This document shows positions 1 through 6,260 of a DNA stretch of 6,362 nt, one piece after another (the first letter of the stretch is position 1; each line of letters begins with the position of its first letter). The position numbers were made by a program, and so were the translations under genes. Below the pieces are notes generated by a model. That model had not been told where the DNA came from, made no database searches, and was given only the letters and a program-made list of their open reading frames with translations. This stretch comes from Anaerolineae bacterium (GTDB taxonomy: Bacteria; Chloroflexota; Anaerolineae; B4-G1), in assembly GCA_030612185.1 (NCBI GenBank), contig JAUWOI010000265.1:1-6362 (forward strand), written 5' to 3'.

Positions 1-2514
1 GTCTATGCGGCTCTGGATGACACCGTGGATCGTATCGGGCACGCCGGCCTGATCTGGGTCAGCGACCAATTCCCAACGTCCATCATCCCGCCTCAGCACC
101 CCGGCGTCCATCAACGCTCGCACCACCTCTTCGGTGAAAAACGGGTTGCCTTGCGCCTTGCGCAACGCCAACTCAACCAGCCCGCCTGGCACCTCCTCTA
201 GACCCAGGATGCCAGCGACCAATGCCCGGATATCGGTCTCAGGCAACTCCTGCAGTGCAATCTCGGTCACGTGAGCAAACTTCCGCCAACGCCCAGCCAG
301 CCGTTCCCTTGGCCGGTGCAGGATCAGCAACGCAGCCGGACAGGAAGCCACATTGCGTGCCACGTAGTCCAGCAACTCCAGTGAGGTGGGGTCTGCCCAG
401 TGGACGTCTTCGATCACCAACAAAAGCGGCTGTGCCCGAGCGTGATGTTGGATCAATTGCAGCACAATATCGAACAACCTCTGCTGCCGCAGCCGGGAAT
501 CCAACGAGGCCGTCAGTTCCGTCTCGTCCGCCTCCAATTCCAGCAGTTCGGCGATCAACGGCTCCCACCCAGCCATACCTGCCGCTGCCAGCCCACGCGC
601 CAACTGATGCAATTGAACGGTAGTGGTCGATGTACCGGCCTGAAGCCCCAGTGCTGGAGTGGTCCCACGACGGGCTTCCAACACCGCCTGTCTATGGCGG
701 TGCTGGTCCGCCGCAGAGACCCCCAACAGCACACGCAGCAGGTCGGCCCACGGCAGGTAGGGGATGTCACCTCCGTAGGACAGGCACGCCCCGACGAGCA
801 CACGCATCCCGCGCTTCTGTGCCTGCTGCGCGATCTCCCGGGCCAACCGGGTCTTGCCCATCCCGGCCTCGCCACGCACCACCAGCGCGCCCCCTGCGCC
901 CCGGATCGCGCCATCAAGCATGTCTTGCGCCGTGCCCAGTTCGGCCTGGCGGCCAACGACCCGCCCCTCGGCTGCTCCTAGCAGCGGGGGCAGCCGCGTT
1001 AACCCTGTCACCTGCACGTAAGATACCGGCTCCTGCTTACCTTTCACCCGCATGGCCGGTCGAGGGAAGTACTCGAATCGCTCGTCCAGATAGCGCACCG
1101 TAGAGTCGGCGGCCAACAACTCCTCCTCGTCAGCGGCAGCCATCAGCCGGCAGGCCAGGTTGACCACGTCACCCATCACAGTGTACTCCCGTCGCTCTGC
1201 TGAGCCGACGCTGCCAGCGAAGACAAACCCGGTGGTGACTCCGATAGCCTGCCGCAAGAGGGGAAACTCCAGACCACTCATGTCGCCAGCCAGAATCTCC
1301 ACCTCCCGATTGACCTCCGCCAGCACTTCCTGCATCTCCAGCCCTGCACGTACTGCCCGCTCAGGGTCATCAGGGTGACTCTTGGGAGCGCCGAACGTGA
1401 TGAAAAGATGCGGCCCGCTTGGACCAGCCCCGACTTTATGCAGGACTCCCTCATACCGCTCTACCACCCTGCGCATCGCCAGAAACTCGCGGTTGAGGAC
1501 TTCGGTGAGCAGATCGCCTCGCTCGGGCCCTAGCGCCTCGACTAGACTGTTCGCACGACGCAGGTCGGCGAAGAGCGTGGTCACCCACCGGTGATCGCTC
1601 TCAATACCGGTTTCTTCGGGTGAGGAAACCAACTTTTCCAACAAACCAGAGGGCAGGTAGGGAACGAGAGCATCAAGCCGTGCCAGCAGCCAGCGCAGCA
1701 CTGTGTGGGGTGAACCAACCGGTGGCGAGAGGCGCAGATGTGGGCGCTCAACCGCGCCGGAGTAAAGCCCAGCCCGGCACAGTTCAGCGAACCCTTCCCC
1801 CCGTCCAGGAACAACAACGATGGACTCGCCAGCCAACTCGCACGTAGCGCGGTCTACGAAAATCTGCCCGGCCTGGGCCAACCGTTCGGCTTGGCCCATC
1901 GTCGCCAGCGCCGGCCCCATCACGGCGTACTCGGCGCTGTCGGGTGTGCCCAGGCTGGCCGCGAAGACCAACCCGCTGCCCAGCCCGACCGACATCTGGA
2001 TCGTGAAACTGCCCAGCGAGGTCTCCACGCGAGCGAACCGTTCCCGCACCACCTGTTGCATCTCCCAGGCAGCACGACAGGCACGGGCAGCGTGGTCTAC
2101 CCCTTCGTAGAAACTCAGCGCCGCATCGCCCGCGAACTTCAGCAGGTCGCCGCCGTGCTGCGTGGCGACGGCATTCACCTCGTCGAGGAAACGGTTGACG
2201 ATGAAGGTGACCTCTTCGGCCCCCTCGCGGCCACGCTCCTGGGAGAATCGCTCCGTCAGCGCGCTGAAGCCGGAGACGTCGGGAAACAGCGCCGTACCGT
2301 AGCGGAATTCGCCCCGTCCGACCTGCACCCCGCGACCATTGACCAGGATGGCCCGCGGGAGATAAGTGGACACAGTCACCAGCAGCGCCTGCAGGTGAGA
2401 GATGCACCCTGCCAGAGCCTCCGGCGTGAGGGATGGTCCGACCTGCTCTCGCCAACCGGATGGCATGTAGCGCAGCAAGCACCCCAGTTCGCCGGACGTT
2501 AGTTGGTCAGGCAC
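1..2514 (-). CDS. Tandem class III adenylate/guanylate cyclase with AAA-type ATPase domain (3' end outside window)
   Basis: The frame stays open from a TGA at 2526-2524 to the left edge, giving 838 visible residues, C-terminally incomplete. The first cyclase domain (about residues 72-225) has FPDVSGFS with metal Asp79 and LLKFAGDAAL with Lys126 and Asp130. The second (about 308-475) has LFADL with Asp317, FGAP at 374-377, and EYTVMGDVVNLACRL with Thr445, Asn452 and Arg456. A P-loop ATPase follows: Walker A GEAGMGKT at 548-555, Walker B LLLVIED ending at Asp703. In this family the ATPase is usually followed by TPR-like repeats, which would lie beyond base 1. The probable role is cytoplasmic cyclic-nucleotide synthesis (ATP to cAMP), controlled by the ATPase part. 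The start is taken as GTG 2514-2512, six bases after GAGGG; GTG 2517 is also possible. It overlaps the HD gene's stop by 8 bases, implying translational coupling. Domain identity is firm; actual cyclase activity is inferred. Confidence 0.93.
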   Translation of the reverse strand, partial: MPDQLTSGELGCLLRYMPSGWREQVGPSLTPEALAGCISHLQALLVTVSTYLPRAILVNGRGVQVGRGEFRYGTALFPDVSGFSALTERFSQERGREGAEEVTFIVNRFLDEVNAVATQHGGDLLKFAGDAALSFYEGVDHAARACRAAWEMQQVVRERFARVETSLGSFTIQMSVGLGSGLVFAASLGTPDSAEYAVMGPALATMGQAERLAQAGQIFVDRATCELAGESIVVVPGRGEGFAELCRAGLYSGAVERPHLRLSPPVGSPHTVLRWLLARLDALVPYLPSGLLEKLVSSPEETGIESDHRWVTTLFADLRRANSLVEALGPERGDLLTEVLNREFLAMRRVVERYEGVLHKVGAGPSGPHLFITFGAPKSHPDDPERAVRAGLEMQEVLAEVNREVEILAGDMSGLEFPLLRQAIGVTTGFVFAGSVGSAERREYTVMGDVVNLACRLMAAADEEELLAADSTVRYLDERFEYFPRPAMRVKGKQEPVSYVQVTGLTRLPPLLGAAEGRVVGRQAELGTAQDMLDGAIRGAGGALVVRGEAGMGKTRLAREIAQQAQKRGMRVLVGACLSYGGDIPYLPWADLLRVLLGVSAADQHRHRQAVLEARRGTTPALGLQAGTSTTTVQLHQLARGLAAAGMAGWEPLIAELLELEADETELTASLDSRLRQQRLFDIVLQLIQHHARAQPLLLVIEDVHWADPTSLELLDYVARNVASCPAALLILHRPRERLAGRWRKFAHVTEIALQELPETDIRALVAGILGLEEVPGGLVELALRKAQGNPFFTEEVVRALMDAGVLRRDDGRWELVADPDQAGVPDTIHGVIQSRID

Positions 2515-3094
2515 CACGAACCCTCACACGCTGGATGGGCCGCTGGCGCAACGCCATCAATTCCTCGTACAGCGCCTCTGCAGCCGCGAACTCAAAAGGC
2601 GGAATCCCAGACCGGGGCCAGAATTCCTCCAGCCAGCGATTACCCGTCGTCTGCTCGTAGACGTAAGCCTGGAGGAGCATGTCGAGTTGGTCAGCATCGC
2701 GGACGAGCCGCCCCTCGGCACTCGTCCCATCCTCAAACTCCCGCCACCAGACGTGCCACTGCTCGGCGCAGGGCAATCGGCACAGCAACTCGCTCAGAAC
2801 CGCCGCCTCCACCTTTCGCTTGGTCCCAGGGGGAAAATAGAGTACCGCAGGCGTAGGAAGATCGCTGACCACGCTCTCCGACAGGTCGTGGAGCAGCGCG
2901 ATGGTCAGCAACTTGGCCTTGTCCAGGGGCCGATCCACCAACTCGGCCAGGATCATGGAGATGAAGGCCACACCGAAACTATGGTCGGCCACGCTCTCGG
3001 CATCGGCCACGCCCCGCATCACCCAGCCAGTACGCAGTACGCGCTTCAGCCGGTGAGCGTCGAGGAGCAACTGTAACGCAGCGCCGGCGTCCAT
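2507..3094 (-). CDS. HD-domain hydrolase, YfbR/HDDC2-like 5'-nucleotidase
   Basis: A 195-residue protein with the complete metal-binding HD signature: ESVADH (His38), LLHDLSE (His69, Asp70, Glu73), Asp78 and DADQLDM (Asp135). The N-terminal LKRVLRTGW, the LPTP segment after Asp78, and the QAYVYE segment after Asp135 place it in the YfbR/HDDC2 branch. Characterised members remove the 5' phosphate from (deoxy)nucleoside monophosphates using a divalent metal. The substrate here is unknown; AMP or dAMP fits the neighbouring genes but is inference. I chose ATG 3094-3092, preceded by GGGGTGA; a TTG at 3145 would overlap the upstream gene and add residues with no family resemblance. The gene lies 34 bases after the PF04008 gene's stop and overlaps the cyclase start by 8 bases, so all three are probably cotranscribed. 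Confidence 0.9.
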   Translation of the reverse strand: MDAGAALQLLLDAHRLKRVLRTGWVMRGVADAESVADHSFGVAFISMILAELVDRPLDKAKLLTIALLHDLSESVVSDLPTPAVLYFPPGTKRKVEAAVLSELLCRLPCAEQWHVWWREFEDGTSAEGRLVRDADQLDMLLQAYVYEQTTGNRWLEEFWPRSGIPPFEFAAAEALYEELMALRQRPIQRVRVRGA

Positions 3095-3128
3095 TTCACC
3101 CCGGCAGGCCCGCAAGCCTGCTCCACCC

Positions 3129-3614
3129 TCACAGTTTGTAGCCAATCATGCGGAGGAAGTTCTTACGCTGGGCAACGTCCTCCTCTGTCTCAATGCCCTT
3201 CGTCTTGATACCGTCCACCACGCCGAGGATACCCCGCCCTTGCTCCGTCTCGGCAAGGATGACCTCGACCGGGTTGGCTGTGGCGCAGAAGATATGGCAC
3301 ACTTCGGGCACCATCTTGACCGCGTTTAATACATTGACAGGGTAGAAGCCTTCGCCCAGGAAGATGATGAAACTATGCCCGGCGCTCAGTGCCATCGCGT
3401 TCCGCTCTGCCAGTTCGACTAACCCATCGTCGGTGCCACTGGCACGCACTAATGCAGGGCCCGAAGATTCGCAGAAGGCCAGGCCAAATTTGATGCCCGG
3501 CACAGCACCCACCAGCGTCTCGTACAGATCCTCCACCGTCTTGATGAAGTGCGATTGGCCCAGAATGAGGTTCACGGCCTCTGGCTTCTCAATCTGCACT
3601 ACCATGAGTTCCAC
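3129..3614 (-). CDS. Adenosine-specific kinase family protein (PF04008)
   Basis: A 161-residue protein matching PF04008 over its whole length. Conserved stretches include [23 protein letters not shown] near the N-terminus (residues 8-30), [14 protein letters not shown] (44-57), [15 protein letters not shown] with NVLNAVK (78-100), and [22 protein letters not shown] (114-135). The 'adenosine-specific kinase' label comes from structural work on an archaeal member; as far as I know, direct proof of kinase activity is thin, so the reaction is uncertain. Members are most common in archaea and thermophilic bacteria. An ATG at 3638 lies in frame, but AGGAGGT at 3626-3620 sits inside that extension and is correctly spaced for GTG 3614-3612. 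Starting there gives [11 protein letters not shown], the normal family N-terminus. It is followed closely by the HD gene. Confidence 0.9.
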   Translation of the reverse strand: MELMVVQIEKPEAVNLILGQSHFIKTVEDLYETLVGAVPGIKFGLAFCESSGPALVRASGTDDGLVELAERNAMALSAGHSFIIFLGEGFYPVNVLNAVKMVPEVCHIFCATANPVEVILAETEQGRGILGVVDGIKTKGIETEEDVAQRKNFLRMIGYKL

Positions 3615-3619
3615 CGCCC

Positions 3620-3626
3620 ACCTCCT
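3620..3626 (-). promoter_or_regulatory. Ribosome binding site deciding the GTG start of the PF04008 gene
   Basis: AGGAGGT on the minus strand is a near-perfect Shine-Dalgarno sequence, five bases before GTG 3614-3612. It falls inside the longer frame beginning at ATG 3638 and so argues against that upstream start. Confidence 0.8.
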
Positions 3627-3650
3627 GCTCTTCTCCATGGATCAAGTGGC

Positions 3651-3673
3651 GATGGGATCAGGGTCATCCCATC
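3651..3673 (-). repeat. Perfect 8-bp inverted repeat (hairpin) upstream of the PF04008 gene
   Basis: GATGGGAT and ATCCCATC flank a 7-base loop. The structure lies 37-59 bases before the GTG start, in the 183-base gap after the response regulator. No T-run follows on the minus strand, so it does not look like an intrinsic terminator. It could be an mRNA leader or processing hairpin, or a dimeric protein-binding site; the sequence does not decide. The rest of 3615-3797 holds no convincing gene. Confidence 0.5.
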
Positions 3674-3797
3674 ACCACCGCCCCCTCGCACCCGCCAGAA
3701 CACCCGAGACAGCGCCGCTTGGCCACCATCCGCCGAGGACGATGTGCTCAGTTGTCGAGGATAAACACCTCTGAAAGCGACTTGTGAACCGTCAGGC

Positions 3798-4184
3798 TCA
3801 GGTCTCGAGTCCTAATACCTTGTTCACGCTTTGCAGCAGTTCCTGCGGGCCGAACGGCTTAGTCACATAGTCATCCACCTTGGCGATGTGGAGTCCTAAT
3901 ACCTTGTCAATACTCTGAGCCTTGGCGGTGACGACAATGACCGGGATATCCTTCAATGCGTCGTCGGCCTTCATCTGCTGGTAGACCTCCCAGCCGTCCA
4001 TATCCGGCATCATCAGATCCAGCAGCACCAGGTCAGGTTTGAGTCTGCGCACTGTCTCTATGCCCTCACGACCGCCGACAGCACCGACAAGATCAAACCC
4101 CTTGCGCCCGAGGATCAGTTTGACCAGATCAATCATCTCGGGCTCATCTTCAACGCAAACAACTGTTCTCTTCTCTTCAGCCAT
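3798..4184 (-). CDS. Stand-alone receiver-domain response regulator (CheY-like)
   Basis: A 128-residue protein consisting only of a receiver domain. The acidic pair is Glu12-Asp13 in CVEDEPEM, the phosphoacceptor is Asp56 in LLDLMMPDMDG, the switch Thr is Thr86 in VVTAK, and the conserved Lys is Lys109 in YVTKPF; all key residues are present. There is no DNA-binding or enzymatic output domain, so it should act by protein contact after phosphorylation by a histidine kinase not present in this window. ATG 4184-4182 is preceded by GGGAGGAT with 7-8 bases spacing, and a good promoter lies about 80 bases upstream. KVLGL occurs twice (residues 94-98 and 122-126), encoded by an identical 17-base stretch. 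It is the first gene of the minus-strand cluster; the 183-base gap leaves cotranscription with the enzyme genes uncertain. Confidence 0.95.
   Translation of the reverse strand: MAEEKRTVVCVEDEPEMIDLVKLILGRKGFDLVGAVGGREGIETVRRLKPDLVLLDLMMPDMDGWEVYQQMKADDALKDIPVIVVTAKAQSIDKVLGLHIAKVDDYVTKPFGPQELLQSVNKVLGLET
3807..3907 (-). repeat. 17-bp perfect direct repeat inside the response regulator gene
   Basis: GAGTCCTAATACCTTGT (plus-strand reading) occurs at 3807-3823 and again at 3891-3907. The copies are 84 bases apart, exactly 28 codons, so both are read in the same frame as KVLGL. One copy lies in the loop before the DDYVTKPF motif, the other at the C-terminal end of the last helix. Confidence 0.85.
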
Positions 4185-4265
4185 TCGGTGATCCTCCCTT
4201 TTGCCTCACTGACAAACCGACACGGACAACCAGAACGTCAATAACGTACCCACAATGTTCTGCCT

Positions 4266-4294
4266 AGTGTACCACTATCCTGCTTTCAAGTCAA
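4266..4294 (-). promoter_or_regulatory. Sigma70-type promoter for the response regulator gene
   Basis: On the minus strand, TTGACT (4294-4289; 5 of 6 consensus) is followed by a 17-base spacer and TACACT (4271-4266; 4 of 6 consensus). Transcription would begin near 4259, giving a leader of about 75 bases before ATG 4184. It points away from the trmI promoter, so the 4185-4489 region is a divergent control region. Confidence 0.6.
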
Positions 4295-4370
4295 ACTGCG
4301 AATCGCACAACCTGTGGGGCCATCCGGCAAAACGCCGACGTGCATTTTCGGTGATTCGCTGAAACGAAAG

Positions 4371-4398
4371 TTGCGCTGCGGCCAGAGTGCGCTATAAT
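4371..4398 (+). promoter_or_regulatory. Sigma70-type promoter for the trmI operon
   Basis: A perfect TATAAT (4393-4398) is preceded, with a 16-base spacer, by TTGCGC (4371-4376; 3 of 6 consensus). Transcription would begin near 4405, giving a leader of about 85 bases that contains the inverted repeat at 4422-4454. Confidence 0.6.
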
Positions 4399-4421
4399 TG
4401 TACAAACGCCCGCGAAAACCA

Positions 4422-4454
4422 GCCGTTAGCAGGTAGTCGCTGATTGCTAACGGC
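4422..4454 (+). repeat. Perfect 10-bp inverted repeat in the trmI leader
   Basis: GCCGTTAGCA (4422-4431) and TGCTAACGGC (4445-4454) are exact reverse complements separated by 13 bases. In RNA this would be a stable stem-loop about 17 bases after the predicted transcription start and ending 35 bases before the chosen trmI start. No U-run follows, so it is not a simple terminator. It could be an operator for a dimeric regulator or an mRNA control or stability element. Confidence 0.7.
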
Positions 4455-4489
4455 CAGTGCGTGGGAATAACTTGATCGCTGAGAGAGCC

Positions 4490-5269
4490 GTGCAAACTGC
4501 ACAACCTGACGACCTGGCTCTGCTAGTTGGCCGCGACCGCAAATCGTTCATTATCCGGCTAGAGCCAGGCTCCCAATTCCACACCCACCGTGGGATGGTG
4601 CCCCACGACGACCTGATCGGAGCCCCTTGGGGGATGCGAGTGTCCACCCACCTGGGGTATCCATTGCTGTTTCTTCGGCCTTCCACCGACGACATCGTGC
4701 GTAACCTCAAGCGCACCACCCAGATTATCTACCCCAAAGACGCAGGGTACATCCTGATCAAGATGAGCATCGCCCCTGGGTGCCATGTCGTCGAGGCCGG
4801 CACTGGCAGTGGTGGACTCACGCTCGTTTTCGCCCAGGCGGTCAGTCCCACCGGCCACGTTCACTCCTACGAAACCCGACCGGAGATGCAACAACTGGCC
4901 CGCAGGAATCTGGAACAACTGGGTTGGGCCGAATTCGTGGAGTTCAAACTGCGCGACATCGCCGAGGGCTTCGATGAACAGGAGGCCGACGCGCTGTTCC
5001 TGGACCTGCCCAACCCCTGGAACTATCTGACGCAGGCTCACGCAGCCCTGGCCAACGGTGGCTTCTTTGGCTGCATCCTGCCCACCACCAATCAAGTCAG
5101 CCGTCTAATCGGCGCGCTGGAGGAGGCCGACTTTGGCTTGATCGAAGTAGAAGAACTACTGCTCCGGCCGTACAAGGCGGTGCCCGCCCGCCTGCGGCCG
5201 ATGGACCGTATGGTAGCACACACTGGCTACCTGATCTTTGCGCGGGCGCTTATGCCGTTAGAGGAGTAA
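4490..5269 (+). CDS. trmI: tRNA (adenine-58-N1)-methyltransferase TrmI
   Basis: A 259-residue SAM-dependent Rossmann-fold enzyme that methylates N1 of A58 in the tRNA T-loop. The N-terminal small domain has FHTHRGMVPHDDLIG (residues 30-44), then RPSTDDIV and the TrmI hallmark QIIYPKDAG (78-86). The SAM-binding loop is VVEAGTGSGGLTL with Glu102, followed by SYETRPE with Glu128. The catalytic motif is LDLPNPW with Asp172, equivalent to the active-site Asp of Thermus TrmI. The length is normal for the family (about 255-280). The start is uncertain: GTG 4490 follows GAGAGA and puts the family's N-terminus in the right place. In-frame GTG 4457 has no ribosome site and lies 2 bases after the inverted repeat; TTG 4472 is a third option. 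It heads a plus-strand operon, 17 bases before the DUF211 gene. Confidence 0.92.
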   Translation: MQTAQPDDLALLVGRDRKSFIIRLEPGSQFHTHRGMVPHDDLIGAPWGMRVSTHLGYPLLFLRPSTDDIVRNLKRTTQIIYPKDAGYILIKMSIAPGCHVVEAGTGSGGLTLVFAQAVSPTGHVHSYETRPEMQQLARRNLEQLGWAEFVEFKLRDIAEGFDEQEADALFLDLPNPWNYLTQAHAALANGGFFGCILPTTNQVSRLIGALEEADFGLIEVEELLLRPYKAVPARLRPMDRMVAHTGYLIFARALMPLEE

Positions 5270-5273
5270 AATT

Positions 5274-5284
5274 AGGAGAAGGAG
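5274..5284 (+). promoter_or_regulatory. Double Shine-Dalgarno of the DUF211 gene
   Basis: AGGAG occurs twice (5274-5278 and 5280-5284) before ATG 5287. The first copy has normal 8-base spacing; the second lies only two bases from the ATG and is probably too close to work. It suggests strong translation of the small DUF211 protein relative to its neighbours. Confidence 0.6.
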
Positions 5285-5286
5285 AC

Positions 5287-5574
5287 ATGGGAAAACTGAG
5301 ACGCCTGGTGCTGGATGTGTTGAAACCACTGGACCCCAGCATCGTGGAACTGGTGCAACTGCTGGCTGATCTGGAGGGCGTGGATGGCGCCAACATCTCG
5401 ATCTACGAAATCGACCGTCGCGTAGAAAACGCCAAGGTCACCATCGAAGGATACGACTTGCGCTACGAGGAAGTCGTCAGCATCATTGAGGAGAACGGTG
5501 GCGCGATACACTCCATTGATGAAGTCGCGGCCGGCAAAGTGCTCATCGAGGACGTCATCACGCCGCAAGATTAG
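5287..5574 (+). CDS. DUF211 family protein
   Basis: A 95-residue protein matching DUF211 (PF02680) from end to end: LVLDVLKPLDPSIVELVQLL (residues 7-26), the GVDGANISIYEID segment (31-43), VTIEGYDLRYEEV (51-63), and GGAIHSIDEVAAGK (71-84). The family is small, soluble, predicted to have a ferredoxin-like fold, and is mostly archaeal; its biochemical role is not established to my knowledge. There is no signal peptide or membrane segment. Many acidic residues (ENGGAIHSIDE and the C-terminal IEDV) would be compatible with a metal- or ligand-binding regulatory role, but that is inference. The gene lies between trmI and a VIT1/CCC1-like transporter gene, whose possible start is only two bases after this stop codon. 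This close packing suggests DUF211 and the membrane protein work together. Confidence 0.9.
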   Translation: MGKLRRLVLDVLKPLDPSIVELVQLLADLEGVDGANISIYEIDRRVENAKVTIEGYDLRYEEVVSIIEENGGAIHSIDEVAAGKVLIEDVITPQD

Positions 5575-5576
5575 CC

Positions 5577-6194
5577 GTGAGAAATTCGGATAAAATGCGT
5601 GGACGTCTAGCCCAAGGCATAGATGACGTACGCGAATACGAACGTATCGCCGGCTTCTCGAAGATCGCTCGCCGCGCCTTGGCGAACAATGCCTTTGATG
5701 GTGTATTGACCACCATTGGCGTGCTGATGGGCCAGTATGCGGTCGGTATTCGGGATGCTTCTATTGTGATCCGCATCGGCGTTGCCACCTCCATCTCCAT
5801 AGGGATTTCAGGGCTGTGGGGAGCCTACCTGGCCGAGTCCGCCGAGCGCGGGCGCGAGCTGGCTGAACTGGAGAGAATATCGCTCACCGACCTGGGTGAG
5901 ACGAAGATCGGCCGGGCCTCACGCATGGCAGTAATCGTCGTTTCACTGGTAGATGGCCTGTCGCCTTTCGTCTCTTCGCTGATTGTGCTCATCCCCATGT
6001 TCATTGCGCCGCTAATCGGCAACATCCTGATCAGTTATGCGCTTTCCATAGCCGTTGCTCTGGCCAGTCTGTTCGGACTGGGGATGTTTCTGGGGCATAT
6101 ATCCGGGCGCAGTCTCATCGGCTACGGATTGCGCACTACTGTCGCAGGCATCGTAGCCATCGTGATCCTTACTCTGCTGCCCACCGAACCGTAG
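5577..6194 (+). CDS. VIT1/CCC1-like integral membrane protein (TIGR00267-like)
   Basis: A 205-residue membrane protein with about five hydrophobic segments, near residues 41-58, 62-84, 117-143, 148-172 and 185-201. NAFDGVLTTIGVLMG (38-52), with the conserved Asp41-Gly42, and SGLWGAYLAESAERGRELAELER (78-100) are typical of the VIT1/CCC1 superfamily of Fe2+/Mn2+ transporters. It most resembles the short, uncharacterised archaeal-type branch. Between segments 2 and 3 there are only about 30 residues, Glu-rich (Glu87, 90, 94, 97, 99, 108), instead of the longer cytoplasmic metal-binding domain of plant VIT1. Metal transport is therefore plausible but unproven. Two starts are possible: GTG 5577, two bases after the DUF211 stop (coupled translation), and ATG 5595, preceded by a weak GGA. 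Neither has a strong ribosome site; the protein would be 205 or 199 residues. Confidence 0.85.
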   Translation: MRNSDKMRGRLAQGIDDVREYERIAGFSKIARRALANNAFDGVLTTIGVLMGQYAVGIRDASIVIRIGVATSISIGISGLWGAYLAESAERGRELAELERISLTDLGETKIGRASRMAVIVVSLVDGLSPFVSSLIVLIPMFIAPLIGNILISYALSIAVALASLFGLGMFLGHISGRSLIGYGLRTTVAGIVAIVILTLLPTEP

Positions 6195-6230
6195 TCACAT
6201 TGCGAGCCTTACCCCAAAAGGAAGTTGCCT

Positions 6231-6260
6231 ATGATTCGTAGACGTCCCTTCCGTCGCTGA
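6231..6260 (+). CDS. Very short Arg-rich ORF (9 codons), possibly interrupted by a sequence error
   Basis: ATG 6231 is preceded by AGGAAG (6219-6224) at good spacing, and the frame reads MIRRRPFRR before TGA at 6258-6260. The same frame after the TGA continues with PLFRR, the same Arg/Pro pattern. The stop may therefore be a base error close to the low-quality contig end (a single T-to-C change would give CGA), and the true gene may be a small basic protein running past the window. No family can be assigned. The rest of 6195-6295 holds nothing else that I can support. Confidence 0.2.
   Translation: MIRRRPFRR

Noticed and set aside
222..2110. Several plus-strand ORFs of 70-254 codons across the left third
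   Set aside because: All lie antisense to the cyclase-ATPase frame, have Arg/Pro/Ser-rich low-information translations and lack recognisable domains. GC-rich coding DNA commonly gives such antisense frames.
1784..2482. 232-codon minus-strand ORF
   Set aside because: It is a shadow of the cyclase gene in another minus-strand frame. Its translation is Arg/Gly/Ala-rich with no family motif, while the overlapping frame carries clear cyclase motifs.
3095..3145. N-terminal extension of the HD protein from TTG 3145
   Set aside because: It overlaps the PF04008 gene, uses a rare start codon, and adds 17 residues outside the family; ATG 3094 has a ribosome site.
3760..3788. Possible promoter for the PF04008 gene (TTCACA, 17 bases, TTTATC on the minus strand)
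   Set aside because: The -35 is good but the -10 matches only 3 of 6 bases, so it is too weak to list without transcript data.
4298..4359. 7-bp inverted repeat GCGAATC/GATTCGC in the divergent intergenic region
   Set aside because: The arms are short and 48 bases apart; expected by chance.
4559..5095. 178-codon minus-strand ORF opposite trmI
   Set aside because: It is antisense to a well-supported trmI frame and has no motif of its own.
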